DNA of 34,173 nt from an uncultured Prevotellaceae bacterium (GTDB lineage: Bacteria > Bacteroidota > Bacteroidia > Bacteroidales > Bacteroidaceae): the NCBI GenBank assembly GCA_900320585.1, contig ONSV01000013.1, forward strand, positions 1 through 34,173, read 5' to 3'. The translations under genes were made by a program, and so were the position numbers. The notes beneath the pieces were generated by a model that was not told the DNA's origin, did not search any database, and saw nothing but the letters and a program-made list of their open reading frames with translations. The number at the start of each line of letters is the position of its first letter. The stretch's first letter is position 1. This document shows positions 1 through 7,000 of this stretch, one piece after another.

Positions 1-264
1 GAAATCGTCATCAGTATTGTAAATACTTTTCATCATTTTCCGACATCTGCTTTTCTCGCCCACACCCAGTTTGTTGTTCACTGTAGGAACACGCAACGTG
101 GTCTTGAAAGTACGCAGGTCGGGAAGAGAAGCCAAGTTGGTAATACCGAATCTCTCGGCCAGGCATGCCTGGAAATACACCCTGACAAGGGTCATATAGT
201 CTTCAATACCTCCGACTTTGGTCTCTTCGCTCTTTTTTCCAAATAATCTTGAGAAAAAACTCAT
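1..264 (-). CDS. Conserved hypothetical protein, N-terminal 88 residues (runs off the left edge)
   Basis: A leftward reading frame begins with ATG at 264 and stays open for 88 codons to the edge of the window. The protein starts MSFFSRLFGKK and continues with GGIEDYMTLVRVYFQ and, further on, VPTVNNKLGVGEKSRC. I recall this pattern from an uncharacterised cytoplasmic protein family that is widespread in Bacteroides and Prevotella, but I know of no function. There is no signal peptide: the short Phe-rich start is followed by charged residues. A good promoter (TTTG, 21-base spacer, TAACTTTG) lies just upstream, which supports both the start and independent transcription. The rest of the gene is outside the window, so its full length and C-terminal domains are unknown. 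Confidence 0.75.
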   Translation of the reverse strand, partial: MSFFSRLFGKKSEETKVGGIEDYMTLVRVYFQACLAERFGITNLASLPDLRTFKTTLRVPTVNNKLGVGEKSRCRKMMKSIYNTDDDF

Positions 265-306
265 AATATGTTTAGAATTTTGAATATAACAAAATAGATT
301 TGTGCA

Positions 307-339
307 CAAAGTTACAACAAAAAAAGGAAAAACGGCAAA
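307..339 (-). promoter_or_regulatory. Bacteroidales-type promoter of the leftward hypothetical gene
   Basis: On the minus strand a TTTG (-33 element, 336-339) is followed after 21 bases by TAACTTTG (-7 element, 307-314). The ATG at 264 lies about 40 bases downstream. This matches the primary sigma factor consensus of Bacteroidetes. No transcription data are available. Confidence 0.6.
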
Positions 340-485
340 GAATAGTCGTGAAAATCTGTCGTTCGTCGGCCTTGTTCCTGCTTGGCCATGTCATGATGAA
401 GTGTTGGAAACAACGTCAGTCGGAGAAGCGGCGCCAATAGATTCTAAACAAATAATAAAAAAAGCACAAAATCAACAGATAAGTT

Positions 486-516
486 TTTTTATTTACAACA
501 TTTATTTGTAACTTTG
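486..516 (+). promoter_or_regulatory. Probable promoter of the rfbA module
   Basis: TAACTTTG at 509-516 fits the Bacteroidetes -7 consensus. About 19 bases upstream, in a T-run, is TTTT rather than the usual TTTG. The leader to the rfbA ATG at 610 would be about 90 bases, enough room for regulation of the kind known at Bacteroides polysaccharide loci, but no specific structure was recognised. Confidence 0.5.
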
Positions 517-609
517 CACGCAAATTTTGAGTAAGGCGTCCATTTCCGCACCCCAAGGTGCCGTGATGGCGCGTTAAGTTATGCCCAAATATCCAGAAAT
601 TACAAGAAC

Positions 610-1500
610 ATGAAAGGAATAGTATTGGCAGGAGGGTCTGGCACCCGCCTCTACCCAATCACCAAAGGTATCAGCAAGCAACTCATCCCCATCTTCGACA
701 AGCCGATGATATACTACCCCATATCAGTATTGATGCTTGCCGGCATTCGCGAGATATTGATTATCTCTACTCCCCACGACCTTCCGGGCTTCAAGAGGCT
801 GTTGGGCGATGGCCATGAGTTTGGGGTGAGTTTCTCCTACGCCGAGCAGCCCAGTCCCGACGGTCTTGCCCAGGCCTTCATCATCGGAGAGGAGTTTGTG
901 GGCGACGATACGGTTTGCCTTGTTCTTGGCGACAACATATTCCATGGCACCGACTTTACCCAATTCCTGCGCCGCAGCGTAGTGTCGGCCTCTGAGGGCA
1001 AGGCCACGGTATTCGGCTACTATGTGAACGACCCACAGCGATATGGCGTGGCAGAGATTGACAAAGAGGGCAATTGCCTGAGCATCGAGGAGAAGCCCGC
1101 CTGCCCGAAGAGCAACTATGCCGTGGTGGGACTCTATTTCTATCCCAACTCGGTGGTGGAAATAGCGAAGCATATCAAGCCCAGTGCGCGTGGTGAGCTG
1201 GAGATTACCTCGGTGAACCAGGCCTATCTGGAAAAGGGCCAACTGAAAGTGGAGAAGCTGCCGCGCGGCTTTGCCTGGCTCGACACCGGCACACACGACA
1301 GCCTGGCCGAGGCCAGCACCTTCATCGAGGTGATAGAGAAACGGCAAGGCCTGAAGATAGCCTGTCTTGAGGAGATAGCCTACCTGAATGGTTGGATTGA
1401 CCGTGCCACGCTCCTTGAGAGTGCCCGCGTGATGGAGAAGAACGACTATGGCAAGTATTTGATGAAACTGGCCGATACCAAAGACAACAACAACAAATAA
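610..1500 (+). CDS. rfbA: Glucose-1-phosphate thymidylyltransferase (RfbA/RmlA)
   Basis: This enzyme joins dTTP and glucose-1-phosphate to make dTDP-glucose, the first step towards dTDP-L-rhamnose for cell-surface polysaccharide; it acts in the cytoplasm. The 296-residue protein is a normal full length for RmlA. It has the nucleotide-binding motif [11 protein letters not shown] at residues 8-18, KQL at 23-25, GLAQAF at 85-90 and the metal-binding Asp in VLGDN at about 108. It is followed after only 8 bases by the Wzc-like gene, which indicates an operon and a role in exopolysaccharide or capsule. The later-step gene rfbD lies 23 kb away in this window; rfbB and rfbC are not seen. Confidence 0.96.
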   Translation: MKGIVLAGGSGTRLYPITKGISKQLIPIFDKPMIYYPISVLMLAGIREILIISTPHDLPGFKRLLGDGHEFGVSFSYAEQPSPDGLAQAFIIGEEFVGDDTVCLVLGDNIFHGTDFTQFLRRSVVSASEGKATVFGYYVNDPQRYGVAEIDKEGNCLSIEEKPACPKSNYAVVGLYFYPNSVVEIAKHIKPSARGELEITSVNQAYLEKGQLKVEKLPRGFAWLDTGTHDSLAEASTFIEVIEKRQGLKIACLEEIAYLNGWIDRATLLESARVMEKNDYGKYLMKLADTKDNNNK

Positions 1501-1508
1501 AATAAGAA

Positions 1509-1964
1509 ATGGAAGAGAACAAAAATGTAACAACGAATGAAATCTTGCGGGATCAGAACGAAGAGAGGTCATTCTTCAATTTCCGCACACTTTTCGAGAC
1601 ATTCATTCTAAACTGGCAATGGTTTGCCCTCTCGGTGATCATCTTGCTTGGCATCACCGCCATTTATTTAAGGTACACAACACCGAGATACTCAGCACAG
1701 TCGAAGATGCTGATCAAGGACGAGGACAACCGTGGCCGAAACAATTCGATTCTCAATATGACCAACCTGGGTATGATGTCGAATTCCGAGGGTATTGACA
1801 ATGAGATGGAAATTCTCTCCTCACCTGAAGCTCTACACCTCATATATTCTCAAGGGCCGTGTGAAGAACACCATTCTCTACAAGAACCAGCCCGTGACCG
1901 TAGACATCGACGCACCTCACTTGGAGCGGCTGAGTCAGCCCATCCACCTCACCATAGAGCGTGA
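1509..1964 (+). CDS. Wzz/BY-kinase, N-terminal fragment before a frameshift
   Basis: This frame encodes the first part of a polysaccharide co-polymerase with a fused tyrosine autokinase. Residues 36-55 form the first membrane helix, followed by the start of the periplasmic Wzz domain (YTTPRYSAQSKMLI). The frame is family-like up to EILSS at residues 101-105 (about 1823). After that the sequence becomes low-quality (HHSLQEPARDRRHRR) and stops at 1964, while the proper continuation, LKLYTSY, resumes at about 1825 in the next frame. From family members I remember, about ten residues are missing at the junction, so a deletion of about 29 bases plus loss of frame is the simplest reading. As it stands the protein would be a short membrane fragment. 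Confidence 0.7.
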   Translation: MEENKNVTTNEILRDQNEERSFFNFRTLFETFILNWQWFALSVIILLGITAIYLRYTTPRYSAQSKMLIKDEDNRGRNNSILNMTNLGMMSNSEGIDNEMEILSSPEALHLIYSQGPCEEHHSLQEPARDRRHRRTSLGAAESAHPPHHRA

Positions 1965-4005
1965 CAAGAGCAACTACAAGGTGAAGGGAAGCTACTTTGT
2001 GTCGACCGACGACAACAGAGTTGCGGGTCCCTACAGCATTGACAAAGTGTTCACCTCGCTGCCCCAGACGCTGAAGACCAAGGCTGGCGACATCTCGTTT
2101 GTGGCCAACGGCAACAGCACCCTGAGCGACGGCAGCAAGATGATGGTCACCATCCAGTCGCCCTACAACGCTGCTTACAAATACCAGAGCGCCTTCCATG
2201 TGAACCCCACATCGAAGAGCACAACCATCGTGAGGATGATCTTGGTCGATGAGATTCCTCGCCGTGCCATGGATTACCTCAACCAGATAGTGATCTGCTA
2301 CAACCGTCAGGCCAATGAGGACAAGAACGAAGTAGCCAAGCGCACCGAGGAATTCATCAACGCCCGTCTGGAGAAGATCAATGCCGAGCTTGGCGAGACA
2401 GAGAGCCAGCTGGAGTCATACAAGCGCAGCCAGCACATGACCGAGCTCCGCATGAACGCCACCCAGGCCATGAGCGGTGCCGGTGAGTACGACCAGCGCC
2501 TGGCCGAGGCCAACACCCAGATGCAGTTGCTTAACAGTATCGGCGACTACATGGACCGTCCTGAGAACAAGTACCAGACATTGCCCTCCAACGTAGGTTT
2601 GAGCGATGCCACCGCCTCGAGCCTGATCAACAAATACAACGAGATCGTGCTCCAGCGCAACAAGCTGCTCCGCACGGCTTCCGAGGAAAGCCCCGCCGTG
2701 ATTCCCCTCACCGCCCAGCTCGATGACCTCTCGGGAAGTATCCGTCGTGCCATGGCCCAGAGCCGCAAGAACATGGAGATCCAGCGCAACTCCATCTCCT
2801 CACAGTTCAGCAAATACGCCACTCAGATTTCGGCCACTCCCGAACAGGAGCGCATGCTGACCAAGATTGGCCGCCAGCAAGAAGTGAGGTCGGGTCTTTA
2901 CCTGATGCTTCTCCAGAAACGTGAGGAGAACTCCATCTCCCTGGCCTCTACCGCCGACAAGGGCAAGGTGGTGGAACTGCCCGAGCCGGGTGGCCGCGTA
3001 GCTCCCCAGCCATCGGTGATCATACCTATTGCCTTGGTCATCAGTCTGCTCCTGCCGGGTATCGTTCTGTTCTTGCTGAAGTTCTTCAGATACAAGATTG
3101 AAGGTCACGACGATGTGGCCAGTCTCACCCAGTTGCCCATCATCGCCGATGTGGCTGTTGCCAGTGAGACCGCCAAGACGAAAGCCGACATCGTGGTGCA
3201 CGAGAACAAGAACAACCAGATGGAGGAGATCTTCCGTGCCATGCGTACCAATGTGCAGTTCATGCTCCGCGAAGGCCAGAAGGTGATCATGTTCACCTCC
3301 ACCACTTCGGGTGAGGGCAAGACATTCAACTGTGCCAACCTTGCAGTGAGTTTCGCCCTGCTTGGCAAGAAAGTGGTGCTCGTGGGTCTGGATATCCGCA
3401 AGCCCCGTCTGGCAGAGCTGTTCGAGATTGACGACCACAAGCATGGTATCACGCCACTGCTTGCCCAGGAGCACCCCAGCGAGGACGACGTGAGGTCGCA
3501 GATTATCCCCTCTGGCGTGAACGGCAACCTCGACTTGCTGCTTGCAGGTCCGGTGCCCCCCAACCCCTCGGAGTTGATCTCACGTCCGTCGCTTGAGGCC
3601 GTTATCGACATTTTGAAAGACAACTACGACTACGTGCTCATCGATACCGCTCCTGTGGGTCTGGTAACCGATACGCTGCAAGTGGGCCGTGTGACCGACG
3701 CCACTATCTATATGTGTCGTGCCGACTACACCCCGAAGTCGAGTTTCGACTTGGTGAACTCGCTCTCCAACGAGAAGAAGTTGCCCAACATGGCCATCGT
3801 TATCAATGGTATCGACATGTCGAAGAAGAAGTACGGCTACTACTATGGCTATGGCAAGTATGGCAAGTACAGCCGCTACACCAGCTATGGAAAGTATGGC
3901 AACTATGGTTCGTCGTATGGTGGCAGCTATGGCACATACGGTTCGTATGGCAACTACAGCAACAGCCACTACGGCAACAAGAACGACACCTCTATTAAAC
4001 TCTAA
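1801..4005 (+). CDS. Wzc-like tyrosine-protein kinase, C-terminal part (frameshifted from 1509)
   Basis: This frame carries most of a Wzc/BY-kinase, which controls chain length and export of surface polysaccharide through cyclic autophosphorylation at the inner membrane. It holds the rest of the Wzz periplasmic domain with a coiled-coil segment (about 2290-2960), the second membrane helix (VIIPIALVISLLLP, about 3016-3090) and the cytoplasmic kinase: Walker A TSTTSGEGKT (about 3297), Walker A' VLVGLDIRKP (about 3378) and Walker B YVLIDTAP (about 3631). The tail contains 17 tyrosines among Gly, Ser and Lys (about 3835-3975), the usual autophosphorylation cluster. The frame is open from a TTG at 1795; the ATG at 1801 is given as the only plausible internal start, but nothing shows it is used. 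Without the first membrane helix the product would probably not be correctly inserted. Either a true pseudogene or a sequence error. Confidence 0.8.
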   Translation: MRWKFSPHLKLYTSYILKGRVKNTILYKNQPVTVDIDAPHLERLSQPIHLTIERDKSNYKVKGSYFVSTDDNRVAGPYSIDKVFTSLPQTLKTKAGDISFVANGNSTLSDGSKMMVTIQSPYNAAYKYQSAFHVNPTSKSTTIVRMILVDEIPRRAMDYLNQIVICYNRQANEDKNEVAKRTEEFINARLEKINAELGETESQLESYKRSQHMTELRMNATQAMSGAGEYDQRLAEANTQMQLLNSIGDYMDRPENKYQTLPSNVGLSDATASSLINKYNEIVLQRNKLLRTASEESPAVIPLTAQLDDLSGSIRRAMAQSRKNMEIQRNSISSQFSKYATQISATPEQERMLTKIGRQQEVRSGLYLMLLQKREENSISLASTADKGKVVELPEPGGRVAPQPSVIIPIALVISLLLPGIVLFLLKFFRYKIEGHDDVASLTQLPIIADVAVASETAKTKADIVVHENKNNQMEEIFRAMRTNVQFMLREGQKVIMFTSTTSGEGKTFNCANLAVSFALLGKKVVLVGLDIRKPRLAELFEIDDHKHGITPLLAQEHPSEDDVRSQIIPSGVNGNLDLLLAGPVPPNPSELISRPSLEAVIDILKDNYDYVLIDTAPVGLVTDTLQVGRVTDATIYMCRADYTPKSSFDLVNSLSNEKKLPNMAIVINGIDMSKKKYGYYYGYGKYGKYSRYTSYGKYGNYGSSYGGSYGTYGSYGNYSNSHYGNKNDTSIKL

Positions 4006-4015
4006 TTGCTGAGCC

Positions 4016-4447
4016 ATGGTCATAGCAGTGGATTTCGACGGCACCATAGTGGAGCACCGCTATCCTGAGATAGGCAGGGAGATTCCGTTCGCCATCGACA
4101 CGCTGAAGATGCTGATAGCCGACCGCCATAAAGTGATATTATGGACTGTTCGCGAAGGTAAGCTGCTCGACGAAGCCGTGGAATGGTGTCGTGAGAGGGG
4201 CGTGGAGTTCTATGCCGTCAACAAGGACTATCCCGAGGAGAAGAAGGAATACAACAACCATTTCTCCCGGAAGATCAAGGCCGAAGTATGGATAGACGAC
4301 CGCAACCTTGGCGGACTGCCCGACTGGGGCGAGATGTACACCATGATTAAAGAGCACAAGTCGTTTGAGGACATGATATCCGAGGCGCGCAAGACCCGTC
4401 TGAGCGACCATTCCGCTCCCAAGCGCAAGAGCTGGTGGAGCAAGTGA
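4016..4447 (+). CDS. HAD-superfamily hydrolase, BT0820-like
   Basis: A 143-residue cytoplasmic protein of the small HAD phosphatase type common in Bacteroidetes. The catalytic motif DFDGT is at residues 6-10 (Asp6 nucleophile, Asp8 acid/base); motif II is Thr44 in ILWTVREG; the acidic motif is IDDRN at 93-97. There is no cap domain of note. It begins 10 bases after the kinase gene and is followed by a strong terminator, so it is the last gene of the rfbA module. The substrate is not known; the position suggests a sugar-phosphate or nucleotide-sugar related phosphate, but that is inference. Confidence 0.85.
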   Translation: MVIAVDFDGTIVEHRYPEIGREIPFAIDTLKMLIADRHKVILWTVREGKLLDEAVEWCRERGVEFYAVNKDYPEEKKEYNNHFSRKIKAEVWIDDRNLGGLPDWGEMYTMIKEHKSFEDMISEARKTRLSDHSAPKRKSWWSK

Positions 4448-4475
4448 TATCACCACATTACTACATGATACAGAT

Positions 4476-4515
4476 AAGGTGCGGTATGCTCAATTTGCAT
4501 ACCGCACCTTTTTTT
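4476..4515 (+). terminator. Intrinsic terminator after the polysaccharide module
   Basis: A perfect 13-bp stem, AGGTGCGGTATGC (4477-4489) with its complement at 4497-4509, encloses a 7-base loop and runs into seven T residues. It closes the rfbA-kinase-HAD transcript. Confidence 0.9.
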
Positions 4516-4792
4516 ACAAGAAGAGCAGAAAGGCTGCCCCAAAAGGCGGTTGTTGACTTTTTCTTTACATCGGCAACTTGTGGATTTTTCGTTGTCACAT
4601 CTCCCATTTATCAAGATAACCCATTATAATAGTGGGAATTAGGTAAAAAAAATGGCCGTGAGGTGATTTTGAATTGTTTTTTTCAAAAAATACAAAGATA
4701 AATTTCCAAATCACGGCAAAAACTTGTATATTTGCAATCCCTTTTGAGAACAAAGTAAAAATATACAACAATAGTAAAAAAAGAACAAGAAA
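4516..4792. other. 277-bp AT-rich region upstream of the HU gene
   Basis: Between the terminator and the HU gene the sequence is AT-rich. It contains a rightward -7 box at 4727-4734 and a weak inverted GTGATTT/AAATCAC pair around it. No protein-like open frame was found. Confidence 0.5.
4727..4734 (+). promoter_or_regulatory. -7 element of the HU gene promoter
   Basis: TATATTTG matches TAnnTTTG and lies 58 bases before the HU ATG. A clear TTTG at the usual distance is not present, so the -33 element is weak or replaced. Confidence 0.5.
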
Positions 4793-5089
4793 ATGACCAA
4801 GGCAGATATTATCAATCAGATCTCAGCCTCGACAGGCCTCGCCAAGAAAGACGTGGCCATTTCGGTGGAGTCGTTCATGGAAGTGATCAAGAACAGTCTT
4901 CTCAACAAAGAGAATGTTTACCTGAGAGGATTTGGCAGTTTTGTTGTGAAGCACCGCGCCGAGAAGACCGCCCGCAACATTTCGAAGAACACCACTATCG
5001 TGATTGCCGCCCACGACTTCCCCAGTTTCAAGCCCGCCAAGAGTTTTGTTGGCCGCATGAAGGGTGAGATTGTTGAAGACGAGGATTAA
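4793..5089 (+). CDS. HU-family DNA-binding protein
   Basis: A 98-residue histone-like protein that bends and compacts DNA as a dimer. The signature GFGSF is at residues 46-50, followed by the beta-arm segment RNISKN...IAAHDFPSFKPAKSF that contacts the minor groove. Length is normal for HU/IHF, with a short acidic end (EIVEDED). It has its own promoter-like box and lies just upstream of the mini-protein and RNase G genes; I recall the same HU-small ORF-Rng order from Bacteroides. It could be HU or an IHF-like paralogue; the sequence alone does not decide. Confidence 0.94.
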   Translation: MTKADIINQISASTGLAKKDVAISVESFMEVIKNSLLNKENVYLRGFGSFVVKHRAEKTARNISKNTTIVIAAHDFPSFKPAKSFVGRMKGEIVEDED

Positions 5090-5149
5090 TCTTTGCGTCA
5101 ATCGAATTAGAACAACCATATCATAAATTCAAATTCAATTCATTTATTT

Positions 5150-5239
5150 ATGCCAAACGGAAAAAAGAAAAAGGGCCACAAGATGGCTACTCACAAAAGA
5201 AAGAAAAGACTGAGAAAGAACAGACATAAGAGCAAGTAA
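5150..5239 (+). CDS. 29-residue basic mini-protein, bS22/AURKAIP1-COX24-like
   Basis: A short frame beginning with ATG at 5150 encodes MPNGKKKKGHKMATHKRKK followed by RLRKNRHKSK: 29 residues with nearly two thirds Lys, Arg or His. This composition and the KMxxHKRKKRLRKNRHK pattern match very small proteins I remember as AURKAIP1/COX24-domain proteins of Bacteroidetes, related to the mitochondrial ribosomal protein mS38 and to mycobacterial bS22 on the small ribosomal subunit. It is too short for ordinary gene finders. It sits 60 bases after HU and 110 bases before rng, in the same direction. Family membership is a recollection from pattern; a ribosomal role is inference. Confidence 0.72.
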   Translation: MPNGKKKKGHKMATHKRKKRLRKNRHKSK

Positions 5240-5349
5240 GCCATTGCGCAGAACACTCCACAGCCTGTTCGGCTGAATGGCGTGTCGCGGAGTCCCTCTG
5301 GGATTTTGGGGCATGCCCTTTTTGGTTACATCAATTAAGCTATCAAGAA

Positions 5350-6924
5350 ATGACCAGCGAAGTAGTGATTGATGTCCGTGCGAAAGAGATTTCGATAGCC
5401 CTGCTTGAAGACAAGAAACTTGTAGAGTATCAGAACGAGACCCGCTCGGCATCCTTTTCAGTAGGCAACATCTACATTGCAAAGGTCAAGAAGCTCATGC
5501 CAGGCCTGAATGCCTGTTTTGTGGATGTTGGTTTTGAACGCGACGCTTTTCTTCATTATCTTGACTTAGGTAGCCAATTCAACTCTTATGCCAAGTACCT
5601 GAAACAGGTACAGAGCGACAGAAAGAAGCTTTATCCCATCACCAAAGCCACCCACCTGCCCGACCTGAAGAAAGACGGGAGCATCGCCACCACGCTTACA
5701 GTGGGTCAGGAGGTGCTGGTGCAGATTGTAAAAGAACCTATCTCTACGAAAGGTCCACGCCTTACGGGGGAATTGAGTTTTGCAGGCCGATACCTGGTGC
5801 TCATACCCTTCGGTGATAAAGTTTCAGTCTCTACAAAGATCAAGAGCGGTGAGGAGCGTGCCCGCCTGAAGCAGCTGATACAGAGCATCAAGCCCAAGAA
5901 CTTTGGGGTTATCGTTCGTACAGTGGCCGAAGGCAAGCGAGTGGCCGAACTCGACACCGAGCTCAAGGTTCTTCTGAAAAGATGGGAGGATGCCATCACC
6001 AAGGCTCAGCGCACGCAGTCGCGCCCTCAACTGGTGTTTGAGGAGACCGGCCGTGCCGTGGCCCTACTTCGCGATTTGTTCAACCCCTCGTATGAGAACA
6101 TATTCGTCAACGACGAGGAGGTTTTCAATGAAGTGAAGCACTATGTCACTCTAATAGCCCCTGAAAAGGCGGGCATAGTGAAGTTCTATTCAGGCAACGT
6201 GCCGATATTCGACAATTTCAATGTGACGAAACAGATCAAGTCGGGTTTTGGCAAGACGGTGAACTACAAGCACGGTGCCTATCTGATAATAGAACACACC
6301 GAGGCCATGCACGTAGTCGACGTGAACAGCGGCAACCGCACCCGTGGGGCAAATGGCCAGGAAGCCAATGCCCTCGACGTGAACTTAGGTGCCGCCGACG
6401 AGTTGGCTCGCCAGCTCCGTCTTCGCGACATGGGTGGCATCATCATTGTCGACTTCATCGACATGAACGTGGCAGAAGACCGTCAGATGCTCTATGAGCG
6501 GATGTGCAAGAACATGCAGAAAGACCGTGCGCGCCACAACATCCTCCCCTTGAGCAAATTTGGCTTGATGCAGATTACGCGTCAGCGTGTGCGTCCGGCC
6601 ATGGATGTGAATGTAGACGAGACCTGTCCCACCTGTTTTGGCAGAGGCAAGATTAAGTCGAGTATTCTTTTCACCGACCAGTTGGAGAGTAAGATTGACC
6701 ACTTAGTCAACAAGATTGGCGTTAAGACCTTCTACTTGCACGTTCATCCATACGTGGCAGCCTACATCAACAAGGGACTGATGTCCCTGAAGCGCAAATG
6801 GCAATTCAAATATGGATTTGGCGTGCATGTCATCTCTTCGCAGAAGATGGCTTTTTTGCAGTATGAGTTTTATGACTCAAAAAAGCAGTACATTGACATG
6901 AAGGAAGAGATCGAGACGAAGTAA
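5350..6924 (+). CDS. rng: Ribonuclease G/E family endoribonuclease
   Basis: A 524-residue Rne/Rng-type endonuclease that cuts single-stranded AU-rich RNA and matures rRNA. An S1-type RNA-binding region covers about residues 38-125 (SVGNIYIAKVKKLMPGLNACFVDVGFERDAFLH). The catalytic metal site is Asp324 in HVVDVNSG and Asp368 in IIIVDFIDM. The Zn-link cysteines are in CPTC at 426-429, needed for dimer/tetramer assembly. It lacks the long C-terminal degradosome scaffold of RNase E, so it is an RNase G-length protein. The 110-base leader contains small GC-rich hairpins, where autoregulation by self-cleavage is conceivable but unproven. Confidence 0.95.
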   Translation: MTSEVVIDVRAKEISIALLEDKKLVEYQNETRSASFSVGNIYIAKVKKLMPGLNACFVDVGFERDAFLHYLDLGSQFNSYAKYLKQVQSDRKKLYPITKATHLPDLKKDGSIATTLTVGQEVLVQIVKEPISTKGPRLTGELSFAGRYLVLIPFGDKVSVSTKIKSGEERARLKQLIQSIKPKNFGVIVRTVAEGKRVAELDTELKVLLKRWEDAITKAQRTQSRPQLVFEETGRAVALLRDLFNPSYENIFVNDEEVFNEVKHYVTLIAPEKAGIVKFYSGNVPIFDNFNVTKQIKSGFGKTVNYKHGAYLIIEHTEAMHVVDVNSGNRTRGANGQEANALDVNLGAADELARQLRLRDMGGIIIVDFIDMNVAEDRQMLYERMCKNMQKDRARHNILPLSKFGLMQITRQRVRPAMDVNVDETCPTCFGRGKIKSSILFTDQLESKIDHLVNKIGVKTFYLHVHPYVAAYINKGLMSLKRKWQFKYGFGVHVISSQKMAFLQYEFYDSKKQYIDMKEEIETK

Positions 6925-6927
6925 ACT

Positions 6928-6961
6928 AAAAATGGATGTACCCGCGGGCACATCCATTTTT
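6928..6961. terminator. Bidirectional terminator between rng and the C10 protease gene
   Basis: A perfect 12-bp inverted repeat (6928-6939 AAAAATGGATGT with 6950-6961) has A/T runs at both ends, so it can end transcription from rng on the plus strand and from the convergent protease gene on the minus strand. The loop (6940-6949) contains the GC palindrome CCCGCGGG. Confidence 0.8.
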
Positions 6962-7000
6962 CTTGCCTTTGTATATCTTCCCGGCTTCAATGCCGGTAGC

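Larger units (their letters stand above)
265..609. other. 345-bp intergenic region between divergent genes
   Basis: This stretch separates the leftward hypothetical gene from rightward rfbA. It holds the leftward promoter at 307-339 and a rightward TAACTTTG box at 509-516. The short open frames here show no protein-like composition or recognisable motif, and I see no structured RNA or repeat. Confidence 0.6.

Noticed and set aside
4435-4629. 64-codon open frame after the HAD gene
   Set aside because: It overlaps the end of the HAD gene and runs through the intrinsic terminator; no protein-like pattern.
4693-4700. Leftward TATCTTTG box upstream of the HU gene
   Set aside because: No leftward gene or structured RNA follows it and no spaced TTTG was found; probably chance in AT-rich DNA.
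5320-5334. GGGCATGCCC plus T-run before rng as a terminator
   Set aside because: The palindrome leaves no loop, so it cannot fold as an intrinsic terminator in one RNA strand; surrounding stems are only 3-5 bp.
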